A stretch of 64,000 bases of DNA, from contig NZ_QMFY01000001.1 in the NCBI RefSeq assembly GCF_003286915.1, positions 186,001-250,000 of the forward strand. The letters are read 5' to 3'. Of the stretch, positions 1 through 9,500 are shown in pieces. The notes below the pieces were generated by a model. It saw nothing but the letters and a program-made list of their open reading frames with translations, was not told where the DNA came from and did no database searches. The translations under genes and the position numbers were made by a program. Position 1 is the stretch's first letter. Each line of letters opens with the position of its first letter. This DNA is from Pseudochryseolinea flava. Lineage in GTDB: Bacteria; Bacteroidota; Bacteroidia; Cytophagales; Cyclobacteriaceae.

Positions 1-1102
1 ACTCAATACAAAGTTTCCACGCTGTATCACTTGAAGGCGAATCGTTTATCACGATAGCATTCAACAAACCTTTTCCGCGCACGAGCGTGATCAAATCAGA
101 TTTCACAATCAACGACTGCATGCGTTCGCGGAAGATTCTTCCTAAGCGTGTTGCATTTTCTGCAAGGTGCTCGTCTTGCACAACTTGTAGCGCCTCCATA
201 CAGACCACGGCCGCCAATGGATTTCCGCCAAACGTAGAACCATGTTCTCCAGGTTTGATCACCAACATGATTTCATCATCGGCGAGCACACAAGATACCG
301 GCAGTACGCCGCCAGATAACGCCTTGCCTAAAATCAAAATATCTGCGCGAACATCTTCATGATCGGATGCCAACATTTCGCCAGTTCGTGCAATACCGGT
401 TTGTATTTCGTCCATCATGAGAAGGACGTTATGCTTGCGGCACAATTTCTCTGCTGCTTTCAGATAACCATCTGATGGAATGTAAACACCGGCCTCACCT
501 TGTATCGGCTCAATCCATAAGGCGCAGACGTCCGGATTCGCGAGCGCACGTTCCATCTCTGCAAGGTTATCGTATTCGATAATCTCAAAGCCGGGCATGA
601 ACGGACCAAATCCGTTACGTGAATCCTGATCTGTAGAAGCAGAAATTATCGTTGTGGTGCGACCGTGAAAGTTACGTGTTGCTGCGACAATAACAGCCTG
701 ATTATTCGGGATACCTTTTTTTGTATAGCCCCATTTGCGAGCAAGTTTGATAGCTGTCTCATTGGCTTCAGCACCGCTGTTCATAAACAACGATTTTTGA
801 TAGCCAAACATGTCGCAAATAAATTTCTCTGCTAGTCCAAGCTTGTCGTTATGAAATGCACGCGAAGTAAGCGTCAATTCTTTTGCTTGATCAATTAATG
901 CCTGAACGATTCGCGGATGACAGTGACCTTGGTTAACAGCGCTGTATGCCGATAGGAAGTCATAGTAGCGCTTTCCTTCAACGTCCCACAAGAAAACACC
1001 TTCGCCTTTGCTTAGGACGACGGGCAGCGGATGGTAATTATGCGCGCCATACTTGTCTTCCAATGCGATTGCCTCACGGCTCGATGTTATTGATTCTACC
1101 AT
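1..1102 (-). CDS. rocD: Ornithine--oxo-acid aminotransferase (partial, runs off the left end)
   Basis: PLP-dependent class III aminotransferase that interconverts ornithine and 2-oxoglutarate with glutamate-5-semialdehyde and glutamate, linking arginine and proline metabolism in the cytosol. My translation from the ATG at 1102 begins [20 protein letters not shown] and continues with typical family blocks: NYHPLPVV near the N-terminus, [11 protein letters not shown] for cofactor phosphate binding, [11 protein letters not shown], and ILGKALSGG containing the Schiff-base lysine (about Lys260). About 367 residues are visible; the family is usually 400-410 long, so some 35-40 C-terminal residues lie outside the window. 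A TAACTTTG -7 box lies about 30 nt upstream. The start is secure because the family N-terminus begins just there. Confidence 0.93.
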   Translation of the reverse strand, partial: MVESITSSREAIALEDKYGAHNYHPLPVVLSKGEGVFLWDVEGKRYYDFLSAYSAVNQGHCHPRIVQALIDQAKELTLTSRAFHNDKLGLAEKFICDMFGYQKSLFMNSGAEANETAIKLARKWGYTKKGIPNNQAVIVAATRNFHGRTTTIISASTDQDSRNGFGPFMPGFEIIEYDNLAEMERALANPDVCALWIEPIQGEAGVYIPSDGYLKAAEKLCRKHNVLLMMDEIQTGIARTGEMLASDHEDVRADILILGKALSGGVLPVSCVLADDEIMLVIKPGEHGSTFGGNPLAAVVCMEALQVVQDEHLAENATRLGRIFRERMQSLIVKSDLITLVRGKGLLNAIVINDSPSSDTAWKLCIE

Positions 1103-1133
1103 ACTGAGTGTATTTTTTTTCCAAAGCGAACTG

Positions 1134-1141
1134 CAAAGTTA
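1134..1141 (-). promoter_or_regulatory. Putative -7 promoter box of rocD
   Basis: TAACTTTG on the minus strand fits the Bacteroidota -7 consensus TAnnTTTG. It lies 31 nt before the rocD ATG. I see no good -33 TTG partner, so this rests on the -7 box alone. Confidence 0.45.
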
Positions 1142-1301
1142 ACCAAACATGCCGGAAAACCCTAGCTGTTTTCACCGGAACGAAGAAGGCAAACAAATTG
1201 TTTATTTAAACTTTAATTTCGAACCTTTTTGATGATGCTGTATTGATAGATTTTTAATTCGATGCGAATAAAATGAAAGATTGCTACGTTCAAGAAATGA
1301 A

Positions 1302-1309
1302 TACCTTTG
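1302..1309 (+). promoter_or_regulatory. Putative promoter of rmuC (leaderless geometry)
   Basis: TACCTTTG matches the Bacteroidota -7 box exactly, with a TTG at 1281-1283 as a -33 element 18 nt upstream. Only 4 nt separate the box from the rmuC ATG at 1314. If initiation is at the usual distance, the transcript would start at or next to the start codon. Confidence 0.55.
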
Positions 1310-1313
1310 CTTT

Positions 1314-2630
1314 ATGGAATTCATTTTTTTAGCGCTCGGGGTCGGCACCGGCCTATTGTTGGGATGGTTTATTGCGCGGGCCAAGTCTGCACGTGATGTT
1401 AATGCCACGCAAGCAGGGCTTTTGGTAGAGCAAGAAAAAACAAAAAGTCTTTCATTACAGATTGCCGATATCAAACAAGAGCTGCAGTCAGCGCGACATC
1501 AACTGCTTGAGTCTAATAACGCATTGGCGGCCACAGAAGCCGACTACCGTAATTTGCAGGAGAAGTTACTCGATCAAAAACGAGAGCTTGAGTCAACCCA
1601 CGAGAAGTTAGCACTGCAATTCAAGAATCTTGCAAATGAAATTTTTGAAGAGAAGAGCAAGAAGTTCACCGAGCAGAATAAGACACACATCTTCGATTTA
1701 CTAAAACCGCTCGGCGAAAAAATTATTGACTTCGAAAAGAAGGTTGAAGAGACGCACAAAGACTCGATCTCCAGAAATTCAGCCCTCAAAGAACAGCTGG
1801 AGAATTTGCAACGGCTGAACGTCCAAATGACGCGTGAAGCCGAGAATCTTACAAAGGCGCTCCGTGGTGATTCTCAAACACAAGGTGCATGGGGTGAATT
1901 TATTTTGGAAAGTATCCTCGAGAAATCAGGGTTGGAACGCGACCGCGAATTCTTCGTACAAGAATCTTTTACCACTGCAGAAGGAAGACTTAGACCAGAT
2001 GTTGTCATTCGTCTTCCGGAAAAGAAACACGTCATTATCGATTCGAAAGTAAGCTTAACAGCGTATAACAATTTCGTGAATGCTGTAACCGACGAAGACA
2101 AAATTGTATTTCTGAAAAGCCACTTGACTTCTGTTCGCCAGCACATGCGTTCTTTAGGCGACAAGAACTATCACAAGCATATCAGTGAAAGTAGTCTAGA
2201 TTTTGTGATCATGTTTATTCCGATCGAACCTGCTTACATACTTGCAATACAAACTGAAAAGACTTTGTATGAGGAGGCCCTTGAACGACGTATTGTATTT
2301 GTGAGTCCGTCGTTGCTCATTCCGTCGCTGCAATTGATTAAGAATACTTGGAAACAAGAATATCAAACACGACACGTACTTGACATTGCAAATAAAGCTG
2401 GCGACTTGTATGATAAGTTTGTTGGCTTCACCGAAGATCTGATTACGCTAGGAAGGCACCTTGACACCTCAAAGAAGATGTATGAAGAATCGATGAAGAA
2501 ACTTTCTATCGGCAGTGGAAATCTGGTACGTCGCGTAGAAGATCTTAAGAAACTCGGCGCAAAAGCGAGTAAGAGTATCGATCCGGGTTTACTGAAGCGA
2601 TCGGAGGATCAGGGTGATCTTTTTGGGTAG
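1314..2630 (+). CDS. rmuC: DNA recombination protein RmuC homologue
   Basis: RmuC-family protein of 438 residues, thought to act as a nuclease-like factor that limits DNA inversions and rearrangements. One N-terminal membrane helix (about residues 3-20, rich in Leu and Gly) is followed by a long coiled coil to about residue 190 and then the conserved RmuC domain. The segment RPDVVIRLPEKKHVIIDSK carries the D...DSK arrangement of the PD-(D/E)XK nuclease core. I chose the ATG at 1314 over an upstream in-frame TTG at 1281, because the hydrophobic anchor begins right after MEF and the TTG coincides with the likely -33 element. The stop is followed 2 nt later by a heptamer repeat array. Confidence 0.92.
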   Translation: MEFIFLALGVGTGLLLGWFIARAKSARDVNATQAGLLVEQEKTKSLSLQIADIKQELQSARHQLLESNNALAATEADYRNLQEKLLDQKRELESTHEKLALQFKNLANEIFEEKSKKFTEQNKTHIFDLLKPLGEKIIDFEKKVEETHKDSISRNSALKEQLENLQRLNVQMTREAENLTKALRGDSQTQGAWGEFILESILEKSGLERDREFFVQESFTTAEGRLRPDVVIRLPEKKHVIIDSKVSLTAYNNFVNAVTDEDKIVFLKSHLTSVRQHMRSLGDKNYHKHISESSLDFVIMFIPIEPAYILAIQTEKTLYEEALERRIVFVSPSLLIPSLQLIKNTWKQEYQTRHVLDIANKAGDLYDKFVGFTEDLITLGRHLDTSKKMYEESMKKLSIGSGNLVRRVEDLKKLGAKASKSIDPGLLKRSEDQGDLFG

Positions 2631-2632
2631 GG

Positions 2633-2667
2633 CGTTAATCGTTAATCGTTAATCGTTAATCGTTAAT
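2633..2667. repeat. Heptamer tandem array (CGTTAAT x5) after the rmuC stop
   Basis: Five perfect 7-bp units followed by a partial unit (CGTTTA), beginning 2 nt after the rmuC stop. The same heptamer recurs at 55431-55452. Each unit contains TTAA, which reads as TAA on both strands. Because the period is not a multiple of three, three or more units place stop codons in all six frames. Confidence 0.95.
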
Positions 2668-2681
2668 CGTTTAAAGTTTGC

Positions 2682-2844
2682 AGAATTCGGTTCGCCAAAA
2701 AGAGCACGAGGAACACAACGCGGTACTTCGGCATTCCATTGTGAACATTGTGTTCTTCGTGGCTAAACTTATACACGCTCAGTAGATACCAGAATTCATT
2801 TCGCAACGAAGAGCACGAGGAACACAAGGCGGAACTTCGGAATT
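2682..2844. repeat. Imperfect direct repeat pair with an inverted fragment between the copies
   Basis: Copies at about 2682-2735 and 2791-2844 both begin AGAATTC and share GAGCACGAGGAACACAA and the ACTTCGG segment. I judge them roughly 80 percent alike by eye. Between them (about 2745-2765) lies a related piece in inverted orientation, TTGTGTTCTTCGTGGCT. The repeat has a loose 9-bp rhythm (TTCGTG-like units). Confidence 0.75.
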
Positions 2845-2878
2845 TACTTGTCGACGAGGTCACAAGCTAACCCGTAGA

Positions 2879-2936
2879 CCTCGGACTGAAGTCCGAGGAA
2901 ACATGAGTGCGAAATCCTACGGACTAAAGTCCGAGG
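2879..2936. repeat. Two REP-like hairpins (CGGACT...AGTCCG)
   Basis: The first, 2879-2898, is a 9-bp perfect stem CCTCGGACT/AGTCCGAGG with a 2-nt loop. The second, about 2916-2936, has a CGGACT-AA-AGTCCG core. Both face the same way and are about 37 bp apart. Such CGGACT palindromes resemble REP elements mobilised by TnpA-REP (RAYT) transposases; no such gene is in the window. Confidence 0.7.
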
Positions 2937-2965
2937 CTATAGGGCTCAACAAGATTCTTTTTACG

Positions 2966-2997
2966 TCAACACCTCAACACATCAACACGTCCACAAT
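2966..2997. repeat. Octamer tandem array after the redoxin stop
   Basis: Read on the plus strand, four 8-bp units: TCAACACC, TCAACACA, TCAACACG and a degenerate TCCACAAT. On the coding (minus) strand the array starts 4 nt after the redoxin stop codon at 3002-3004. Confidence 0.8.
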
Positions 2998-3001
2998 CAA
3001 A

Positions 3002-4099
3002 TCAATATATCCTGCCAATATGTTCGACGATGATTTTTTTAAGTTCGAGCGCATCGATTAAACCGGGTTTGCCGTAGATGATCTTTCCGCCAGGGGCAAT
3101 AAACAGCGTATAGGGTAATGCGCCTTGCCAGTTCTTGTCAAGTGCTTCGATGAAGGCGTACTTGTTGCCGTTGAAAATGAAGTTTTTCATTGATGCTTGT
3201 TTCCGGGTAAGGAAATTCAATGCATTTGTTTTCTTTTCAAGATTATCCATACTGATCGTGATGAGTTCAAACTCGCGATTGCGATACATACGATTCATGT
3301 TCACGAATTCGGGAAACTCAGTAACACATGGTCCGCACCAGGTAGCCCACACGTTGATGAGCTTGTAATTTTGTCCCTCGTTTTTGAGTAAGGTGCTCAG
3401 TTGCTCAACCGTCAGTTCATCAAGCGCTACTTTTTCAGCGGCCCATTCATCTATTGCTTTGGCCGCATAGTCGCGTTTGTCAGGCCATTTGATAGAGCAT
3501 CCGAATGTTTTAGTTTTTTCTACTGTTACTGGTTTACCTGCTAGCATTGCATCGATCGCTGCTTTTGCATCGTGCGTTTTAGCAGACCCGGGCTTTTCGC
3601 CGTCGTCAATTCTGCCTGTATAACGTAGTGTACGATTCGCATCGAATATAAAAACATGGGGCGTGGCCTGTGGTCCATATTTGATAGATGCCTCCGAGTT
3701 TTCGCCATCATAGAGATAGGGAAAATTAAAAGCGTGATCCTTCGCCCGTATCTTCATTTCGTCGAAGCTGTCGCTCACGTCAGTATAACCAAGTTCGTCT
3801 AACCGCACACTCATGGGGTCATTGGGAGATATGGCAATTACAGAAACACCTTTAGATTTGTAGTCGATCACCATCTGCTTGATCCGCGCTTCATAAGCTT
3901 GCGCCGTTGGGCAGTGATTGCACGTAAACACGATGACGAGGATTTTAGCATCGGCGAAATCCTTCAACGTGTATGTTCTGCCGTCGACACCAGGCAAGGA
4001 AAAGTCTGGTGCTTTGGCACCGATCGCCAACGGTTGTGGATCGATGCAAAAAGCTAAGGAGGCGATGAACAGCGAAAAGATGGTGAGCATTGTTTTCAT
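3002..4099 (-). CDS. Exported two-domain redoxin (peroxiredoxin-like + TlpA-like)
   Basis: 365-residue thiol-disulfide protein with two thioredoxin-fold modules in one chain. Residues 1-18 are a signal peptide. The first module (about 25-190) resembles AhpC/TSA redoxins and carries Cys60-x-x-Cys63 in TCNHCP. The second (about 225-360) is TlpA/ResA-like, with the active site Trp254-Cys255-Gly-Pro-Cys258. Proteins of this kind reduce disulfides in the periplasm; the partner is not evident from the neighbours. The first module is close to the thioredoxin-family proteins common in Bacteroidota, where CxxC replaces the single peroxidatic Cys. The gene stands alone, divergent from the next unit. 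Confidence 0.85.
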   Translation of the reverse strand: MKTMLTIFSLFIASLAFCIDPQPLAIGAKAPDFSLPGVDGRTYTLKDFADAKILVIVFTCNHCPTAQAYEARIKQMVIDYKSKGVSVIAISPNDPMSVRLDELGYTDVSDSFDEMKIRAKDHAFNFPYLYDGENSEASIKYGPQATPHVFIFDANRTLRYTGRIDDGEKPGSAKTHDAKAAIDAMLAGKPVTVEKTKTFGCSIKWPDKRDYAAKAIDEWAAEKVALDELTVEQLSTLLKNEGQNYKLINVWATWCGPCVTEFPEFVNMNRMYRNREFELITISMDNLEKKTNALNFLTRKQASMKNFIFNGNKYAFIEALDKNWQGALPYTLFIAPGGKIIYGKPGLIDALELKKIIVEHIGRIY

Positions 4100-4272
4100 A
4101 GCGTGAACATTTGATTAACGACTGGTGAATTTAACGATAAAATCATCAACTATTTTTCGTCATTTTGTTAACGATATGAGGACACTTTTATTTAAGTTTA
4201 AAAATTGTTGACGAAATTTTCTCCGTTGAAACATTTGTCCGCAAAGGTCATATTATAAACAATCAACCCTCT

Positions 4273-5397
4273 ATGAACACCACTCCAATCTTTCATCGCA
4301 CGTTGTGGGGAAACTTGCAGTCGCGTATGGACAGTTCGTATTGGCCCACTGCCACCGATGCGTGGAAGGAAGGTCGATACCTCGATTCTTTTTTTGCCGT
4401 TCTTGATTACATCAATCCTACGCTACGGAAGACGCGTGGCAACACTACCCAAAGCGATTTCAGTATTCCGCATGGATCTGTCGTCGTGAATCTTTCTATT
4501 AAGAATGATTCCCTTTATGTACATACGCCGTTTGTCAGTACTGCCGGCGCGTTACGAGTGCCGTTGTTACGTCGCGTAGCGGAATTAAATTTTTATCCGC
4601 TCGGTCTATCGCAAATTAAGCTTGAGGGAGAAAATCTCAACTTCCATTATCAATGCACCTTGGATACGTGCGAGCCTTTTAAGATCTACTATGTGCTGAA
4701 GGAAATTTGTAAAACCGCAGACCAGTACGATGATGACTTCCGCGAGAAATTTAAGACTAAAAATTTAGTTGAGCCGAAAGTGACGCCGTGTACGCCTCAA
4801 GAAGCAGAACAAGCATGGAAGACTCTTCAAGATATTATTACAGACACGCTAAATTTTGCAAACTACTTCGACAGTCAGCGCTGGTACAATCAAACTTTTG
4901 ATATTCTGAACATCGGTTTAAAGCGGATTGATTTCGCTGTTCAGCCGCAGGGATTTCTGAAGAATGAAATCGAGCGTGTAAACGCAGAGATGGGAAATCA
5001 AAATGCAAACGTGATGGACCGCAATAAATATGCGCGTACGTTACTTGCGCAATTCCAACAACTCACGAAAGAAAAACTGGCAGAGAGTCTTTATAAGACA
5101 GAGGTCTTTGTTCCTGAAAAATGGAATTTGAATCTCGAAAGCACCCAGAAGAATTTAGAAGGGTTTGGCAACAATGCACGCAAGTATTTGAATGAGCAAA
5201 ATTATATCATGGCGGTGATGGAGTGTATGTACGCATTCTACAATTTGTACTACAGCAACTACGTCGAGAAACGCATCTCCGATGAAATCAACGCGGGCCT
5301 TGAGGCAGCATCAGGTAAATCGTGGCAAGAAGCTGCGCCTGCGCTTGTTGGTGCGCTGAATAATGTAATGAGCGGAATATTCACTGTTAAAGCCTGA
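4273..5397 (+). CDS. Uncharacterised protein, partner of the downstream protease
   Basis: I do not recognise this 374-residue protein. It has no signal peptide or membrane helix, so it should be cytosolic. Residues about 45-160 alternate predicted strands and helices (SVVVNLSIKNDSLYVHTPFV, then LLRRVAELNFYPLGLSQIKL) in a way that recalls the YbjN / type III chaperone-like fold; this is inference. The remainder is largely helical and rich in aromatic residues. The stop is 4 nt before the ATG of the trypsin-like protease at 5402, so the two are very probably co-transcribed and may act together. Confidence 0.7.
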   Translation: MNTTPIFHRTLWGNLQSRMDSSYWPTATDAWKEGRYLDSFFAVLDYINPTLRKTRGNTTQSDFSIPHGSVVVNLSIKNDSLYVHTPFVSTAGALRVPLLRRVAELNFYPLGLSQIKLEGENLNFHYQCTLDTCEPFKIYYVLKEICKTADQYDDDFREKFKTKNLVEPKVTPCTPQEAEQAWKTLQDIITDTLNFANYFDSQRWYNQTFDILNIGLKRIDFAVQPQGFLKNEIERVNAEMGNQNANVMDRNKYARTLLAQFQQLTKEKLAESLYKTEVFVPEKWNLNLESTQKNLEGFGNNARKYLNEQNYIMAVMECMYAFYNLYYSNYVEKRISDEINAGLEAASGKSWQEAAPALVGALNNVMSGIFTVKA

Positions 5398-5401
5398 TCA
5401 C

Positions 5402-6478
5402 ATGACACATAATTTTGAACCTTTTGTTTTCAAGGTAATCACTGCGTCCGGTTCAGGATCGAGCTTTTACCTGCGCGATAAAAAGATATTTGTAACCAAC
5501 TACCACGTTGTTGGACAGTTTAAGAATGTTTCTCTTCAAGATCCGACGGGATCACGTCACCTCGCGCAAGTGATCTTGGCTAACCCGTACGAGGACATTG
5601 CGTTCTTGAAAGTCGAGCAAGATTTTGAAGTACCGTCACTAAACCTGCAAATGAATCCGGTGGCGCGCGGTGAACAAGTTTACGTAGCAGGATTTCCATT
5701 TGGAATGCCCTTCACGGTTACTGAAGGTATTGTTTCTGCACCAAGTCAATTGATGAATGGAAAGAACTATGTGCAAACCGATGCTGCTGTAAATCCTGGC
5801 AACAGTGGTGGTCCTGTTTTCAATCAGCATGGCGACGTCATCGGTATCACGACATCGAAATTCACCAGTGCCGATAACATGGGTTTTGCTGTTCCAATTG
5901 CGTCACTCGTTGAAGAGTTCGATAGTCTGCCGCACCTCGTTAACAATACTTTTAATCTCGTATGTGAATCGTGCTCAGCATTGATTCAAGAGCGTTCTGC
6001 GTATTGTAACAATTGCGGACAAAACATCGACGAGAAATTATTCGATGAACCATCCTTGACCGATCTGGCGATCTTTTGTGAGCAAGCCCTTGTTGAACTC
6101 GGTGTGAATCCGGTGCTTGCACGCCAAGGTCATGAGTTCTGGGAGTTCTATCACGGTTCTTCGCTTGTGAGAATGTTCGTCTACAATCAAAGTTATTTGT
6201 ATGTAACCTCTCCGATCAATCAATTGCCAATGCAAAATATGCAAGCCTTGTTAGAGGAGATCACTTCGAAAGACGTTGAGCCTTATAAGCTAGGTATCTG
6301 GGAGAAAGAAGTGTATGTCTCGTATCGTATTCACATCACAGACATCTATGGACCACGCCATAACGAAGTGAAACAGAATATTGCTGGTCTCTATCGTAAA
6401 GCGAATGAGCTAGACGATTATCTGGCAGAGAAATTCGGCTGTAAGTTCTCCGTTCATTCTTTGAAGAATAGACAATAA
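5402..6478 (+). CDS. Cytosolic trypsin-like serine protease with zinc ribbon and C-terminal YbjN-like region
   Basis: 358 residues. An S1C (DegP-like) protease domain fills residues 1-180 with a complete triad: His35 in TNYHVVG, Asp65 in YEDIAFL and Ser135 in NPGNSGGPV. Unlike DegP/HtrA it lacks a signal peptide and a PDZ domain. It is followed by a four-cysteine zinc ribbon (Cys188, Cys191, Cys202, Cys205) and a C-terminal domain (about 220-345) whose strand-helix pattern resembles YbjN-like folds. The layout suggests an intracellular regulatory protease whose ribbon and C-terminal domain select substrates or bind the upstream partner. The protease call is firm; the role is unknown. Confidence 0.85.
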   Translation: MTHNFEPFVFKVITASGSGSSFYLRDKKIFVTNYHVVGQFKNVSLQDPTGSRHLAQVILANPYEDIAFLKVEQDFEVPSLNLQMNPVARGEQVYVAGFPFGMPFTVTEGIVSAPSQLMNGKNYVQTDAAVNPGNSGGPVFNQHGDVIGITTSKFTSADNMGFAVPIASLVEEFDSLPHLVNNTFNLVCESCSALIQERSAYCNNCGQNIDEKLFDEPSLTDLAIFCEQALVELGVNPVLARQGHEFWEFYHGSSLVRMFVYNQSYLYVTSPINQLPMQNMQALLEEITSKDVEPYKLGIWEKEVYVSYRIHITDIYGPRHNEVKQNIAGLYRKANELDDYLAEKFGCKFSVHSLKNRQ

Positions 6479-6502
6479 AAACAGACTTCCACAAAAAAAG
6501 AA

Positions 6503-6529
6503 AGCCTCCATACTACTGGAGGCTTTTTA
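6503..6529. terminator. Bidirectional intrinsic terminator
   Basis: 8-bp stem AGCCTCCA/TGGAGGCT (6503-6510 and 6517-6524) followed by a T run, and preceded by an A-rich tract that serves the opposite strand. It sits between the convergent protease and tricorn-like genes. Confidence 0.9.
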
Positions 6530-6549
6530 TTTATCGCGAATTATTTTGA

Positions 6550-9500
6550 TCAACGTACTTCGTATGCTGGCGTTTTTGGTGCCGTGAATTTTTTCGTTTT
6601 CAACAAGCTTTCTATTTCAACAATTGCGCGTTCAAGTTGCGCATCTTTTCCTGAAGCTGCTTGTGTTAAATCTTCTGGTACGGAAATATCAGGATCGACA
6701 CCATGACCTTCCTTGAACCATGTACCATCGAGGTTATACATTCTGAAAGTCGGAACGGTGATGCTGCCACCATCGATCAATTGAGGCACACCACTGATGC
6801 CGATCAAACCACCCCACGTGCGCGCGCCGATCAATGGCCCAAGTCCTGTTTTACGGAAGTAATCTGGGAAAGCATCACCCCCCGAGCCACTCCATCCGTT
6901 GATCAACATTACTTTCGGACCGAAATGTCCTGCTGGTGGCCACGGCCATGATTGCCCATCGCGCGTTGCCCAAAATACCAATGGCGGACGGTTCAACATT
7001 TCAATAAAGCGATCAGGAATTTGTCCACCACTATTAAAACGTTCATCCACGACAAGAGACTTTTTGTTTAGCTGCGCGTTTAACTGACGTATCAATTCAT
7101 TCTGCCCATCAATACCCGTACTTCGCACGTACACATACCCCGCATTACCGTTGGTAGCAACCTCAACGCGTTTACGATTTTGTTCGATCCACTCGAGGTG
7201 ACGCAGACGTGATTCATCTTTTAGTGTTTCAACCACCGCCGTTTTAGCGCCCACTAGCGATGCCGTTGTATTGTAAGTGATCTCAATTGTTTTTCCACTC
7301 AAACCCTGAAAGGCAGCGAACGGATCTGACGTTGTTGACAACTTGATTCCATTAATGGCTAGGATGTAGTTGCCTTCTTGAATATTGATACCTGGTGCAT
7401 CAAGCGGAGACCTAACTTCTGCATCCCACGGGGCGCCACGAACGATCCGTTTCACTTTATAAAACTCACCATCAGTTTGCCAATCAATACCCAGATATCC
7501 GACAGCAACAGACTTAGCAGATTCTTCACTTCCACCACCCTTATAGGTATGTGATGCATTCAATTCACCAATCATTTCACCCAAGATAAAATTCACCTCT
7601 TCACGCGTCAGTGCGCCTTTCAACATGGCAAGGTATTGCGTCTTTATCTTGTTCCAGTCTACACCATGCATAGTCGCATCATAGAAGTAATCACGTTGTA
7701 GTCTCCACGCGTCTGTCAAGATTTGCGTCCATTCCTCTTGTGGATCGACCAACAACTGCATTTCATCTGTGCGAATCTTCTTTTCTGTTTTTTGATTTTC
7801 TTCAGGTTTGATCACAAACAAGCCGCCTTCTTTATCGATCAGAAGTTTGTTACCGTCGGCAGAGAGTTGGTAGCCATCAACGTTTTCCATGATCGTTTTC
7901 TCTTCACGCTTCTTAAGATCAAAATACTTCAAGAAACGTTTACGATCGCTTGCACCCGTGTTCGCGAAATGATGATAGATAATTTTACCTTTCACCGCCG
8001 TAACGTTTCCATAATTGCCTGGCGATGGTGGCAATACAACAAGTCGTGACTCAAGACCATCAATATCAATATCAACAGGCGACACTTTCTTTGCAGGCGC
8101 TGCCTCTGATTTATCGTCCTTTCCTTTCTTATCTTTTTCTTTCGAAGGTTCTTCGGTTTTCTCTTCCTTTTCATTCACCTCATCATTCTGCGCGAACAAT
8201 GGCGATTGCGTAGTCTTCTTCAAAGCAATGGCAGCGAGCTTCGTTGAGTTTGTGTAGATAAAAGTATTATCAAAGTCGCTGTAAGAAGGTTCAAAGAAGT
8301 TGCTTGTGAGCAAGTAGAGATATTTTCCTTCTGGATCGAAGTACGGTTCGAAAGCATTATAGTATCCGCTTGTTACAGGGTACAGTTTTTTACTTTGGTA
8401 GTCATACAAAAATACACCTTGGTGGTAGTTGTCTACGTCGCGGTCGTACGTTAACCATCGGCTATCTGCGGACCAGCTTGCAGAAAATCCTTCCAAGCCA
8501 CCATGCATCATGCGCAGTCCTTGATCCACTTCTGTTGTTTGATTTGTTGCAAGGTCAAAGATTTTAATTTTCATGGCCTTGTCTATAAAAGCAATCTTTT
8601 TGCTATCGGGTGACCAGAACAAATGGTACCTGAAACCGGGGCCGTAAGAAGTTAGTTTCTTTTCAACGGAAATATTTTTGGTTTCGCGAAGGGTGAGTTC
8701 ATACTCACCACTTTTGTCGCTCCAGTAAGCGATGTGTTTTCCATCGGGCGAGTATGATGGATAGCGTTCAAATGCACCCGACGATTGCGTGATGTTTTTA
8801 ACAAAGCCATTTTCCGTAGGGAGTGTAAAAATTTCGCCATGCGCCTCGGCAAGTACACGATTTGCATCGCCGGCAATACCAACGTGAACGGGGGTACCAG
8901 CGGAAACCACCGATGGCTTCAAGCGCATACCATCTGTGACCACATCCACTTTTACTTCTTGGTATTTCGCATCTGCGATATTGTACAGGTATAGTTTTCC
9001 TCCGGCTTCGAATACAATTTCTCCTTGTCCAAGTGAAGGATAGTGTACGTCTACGTCAGCAAACTGCGTGATTTGTTTAAATGATTTATTGGTAGTACTG
9101 TATTCCCAAAGATTCATTCGCTTTTCGTTGCCGCGATCGGACAAAAAGAAAATACTCGTCCCTGACCACATCGGAAGTTCATCTGCCGTATTGCTGTTAA
9201 GGGAAATGTTTTCCGACGCATAGGTTTCCAAATTGAACGTATGAATTGCGGCGTTCCACCCACCGCGATAGCGCTTCCAGTTTCTAAATACTTGGGATCG
9301 GAACGTTAGCGCGATTTGTTTTCCATCGGGCGAGAAAGACGCAAATTCACCATAGGGAAGCGGAAGTTTTTCCGGTAGGCCACCCGTTGCTTTTGCTTTA
9401 AAAAATTGATTAAATCGTTCGCGGCCGCTTTCACGTGGGGACGCAAAGAGGATGTTTTTTCCATCAGGATACCAGTCAATCACGCGATCAGATTGTCCAT

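Larger units (their letters stand above)
2631..3001. other. Non-coding gap packed with four kinds of short repeat
   Basis: These 371 bp between the convergent genes rmuC and redoxin contain no credible gene. From left to right they hold a heptamer array next to the rmuC stop, two copies of a ~54-bp repeat with an inverted fragment between them, two CGGACT/AGTCCG hairpins, and an octamer array next to the redoxin stop. No T-rich intrinsic terminator was recognised. Confidence 0.8.

Noticed and set aside
2633-2667. Tandem heptamers as a CRISPR array
   Set aside because: Units are 7 bp with no spacers, and no cas genes are present.
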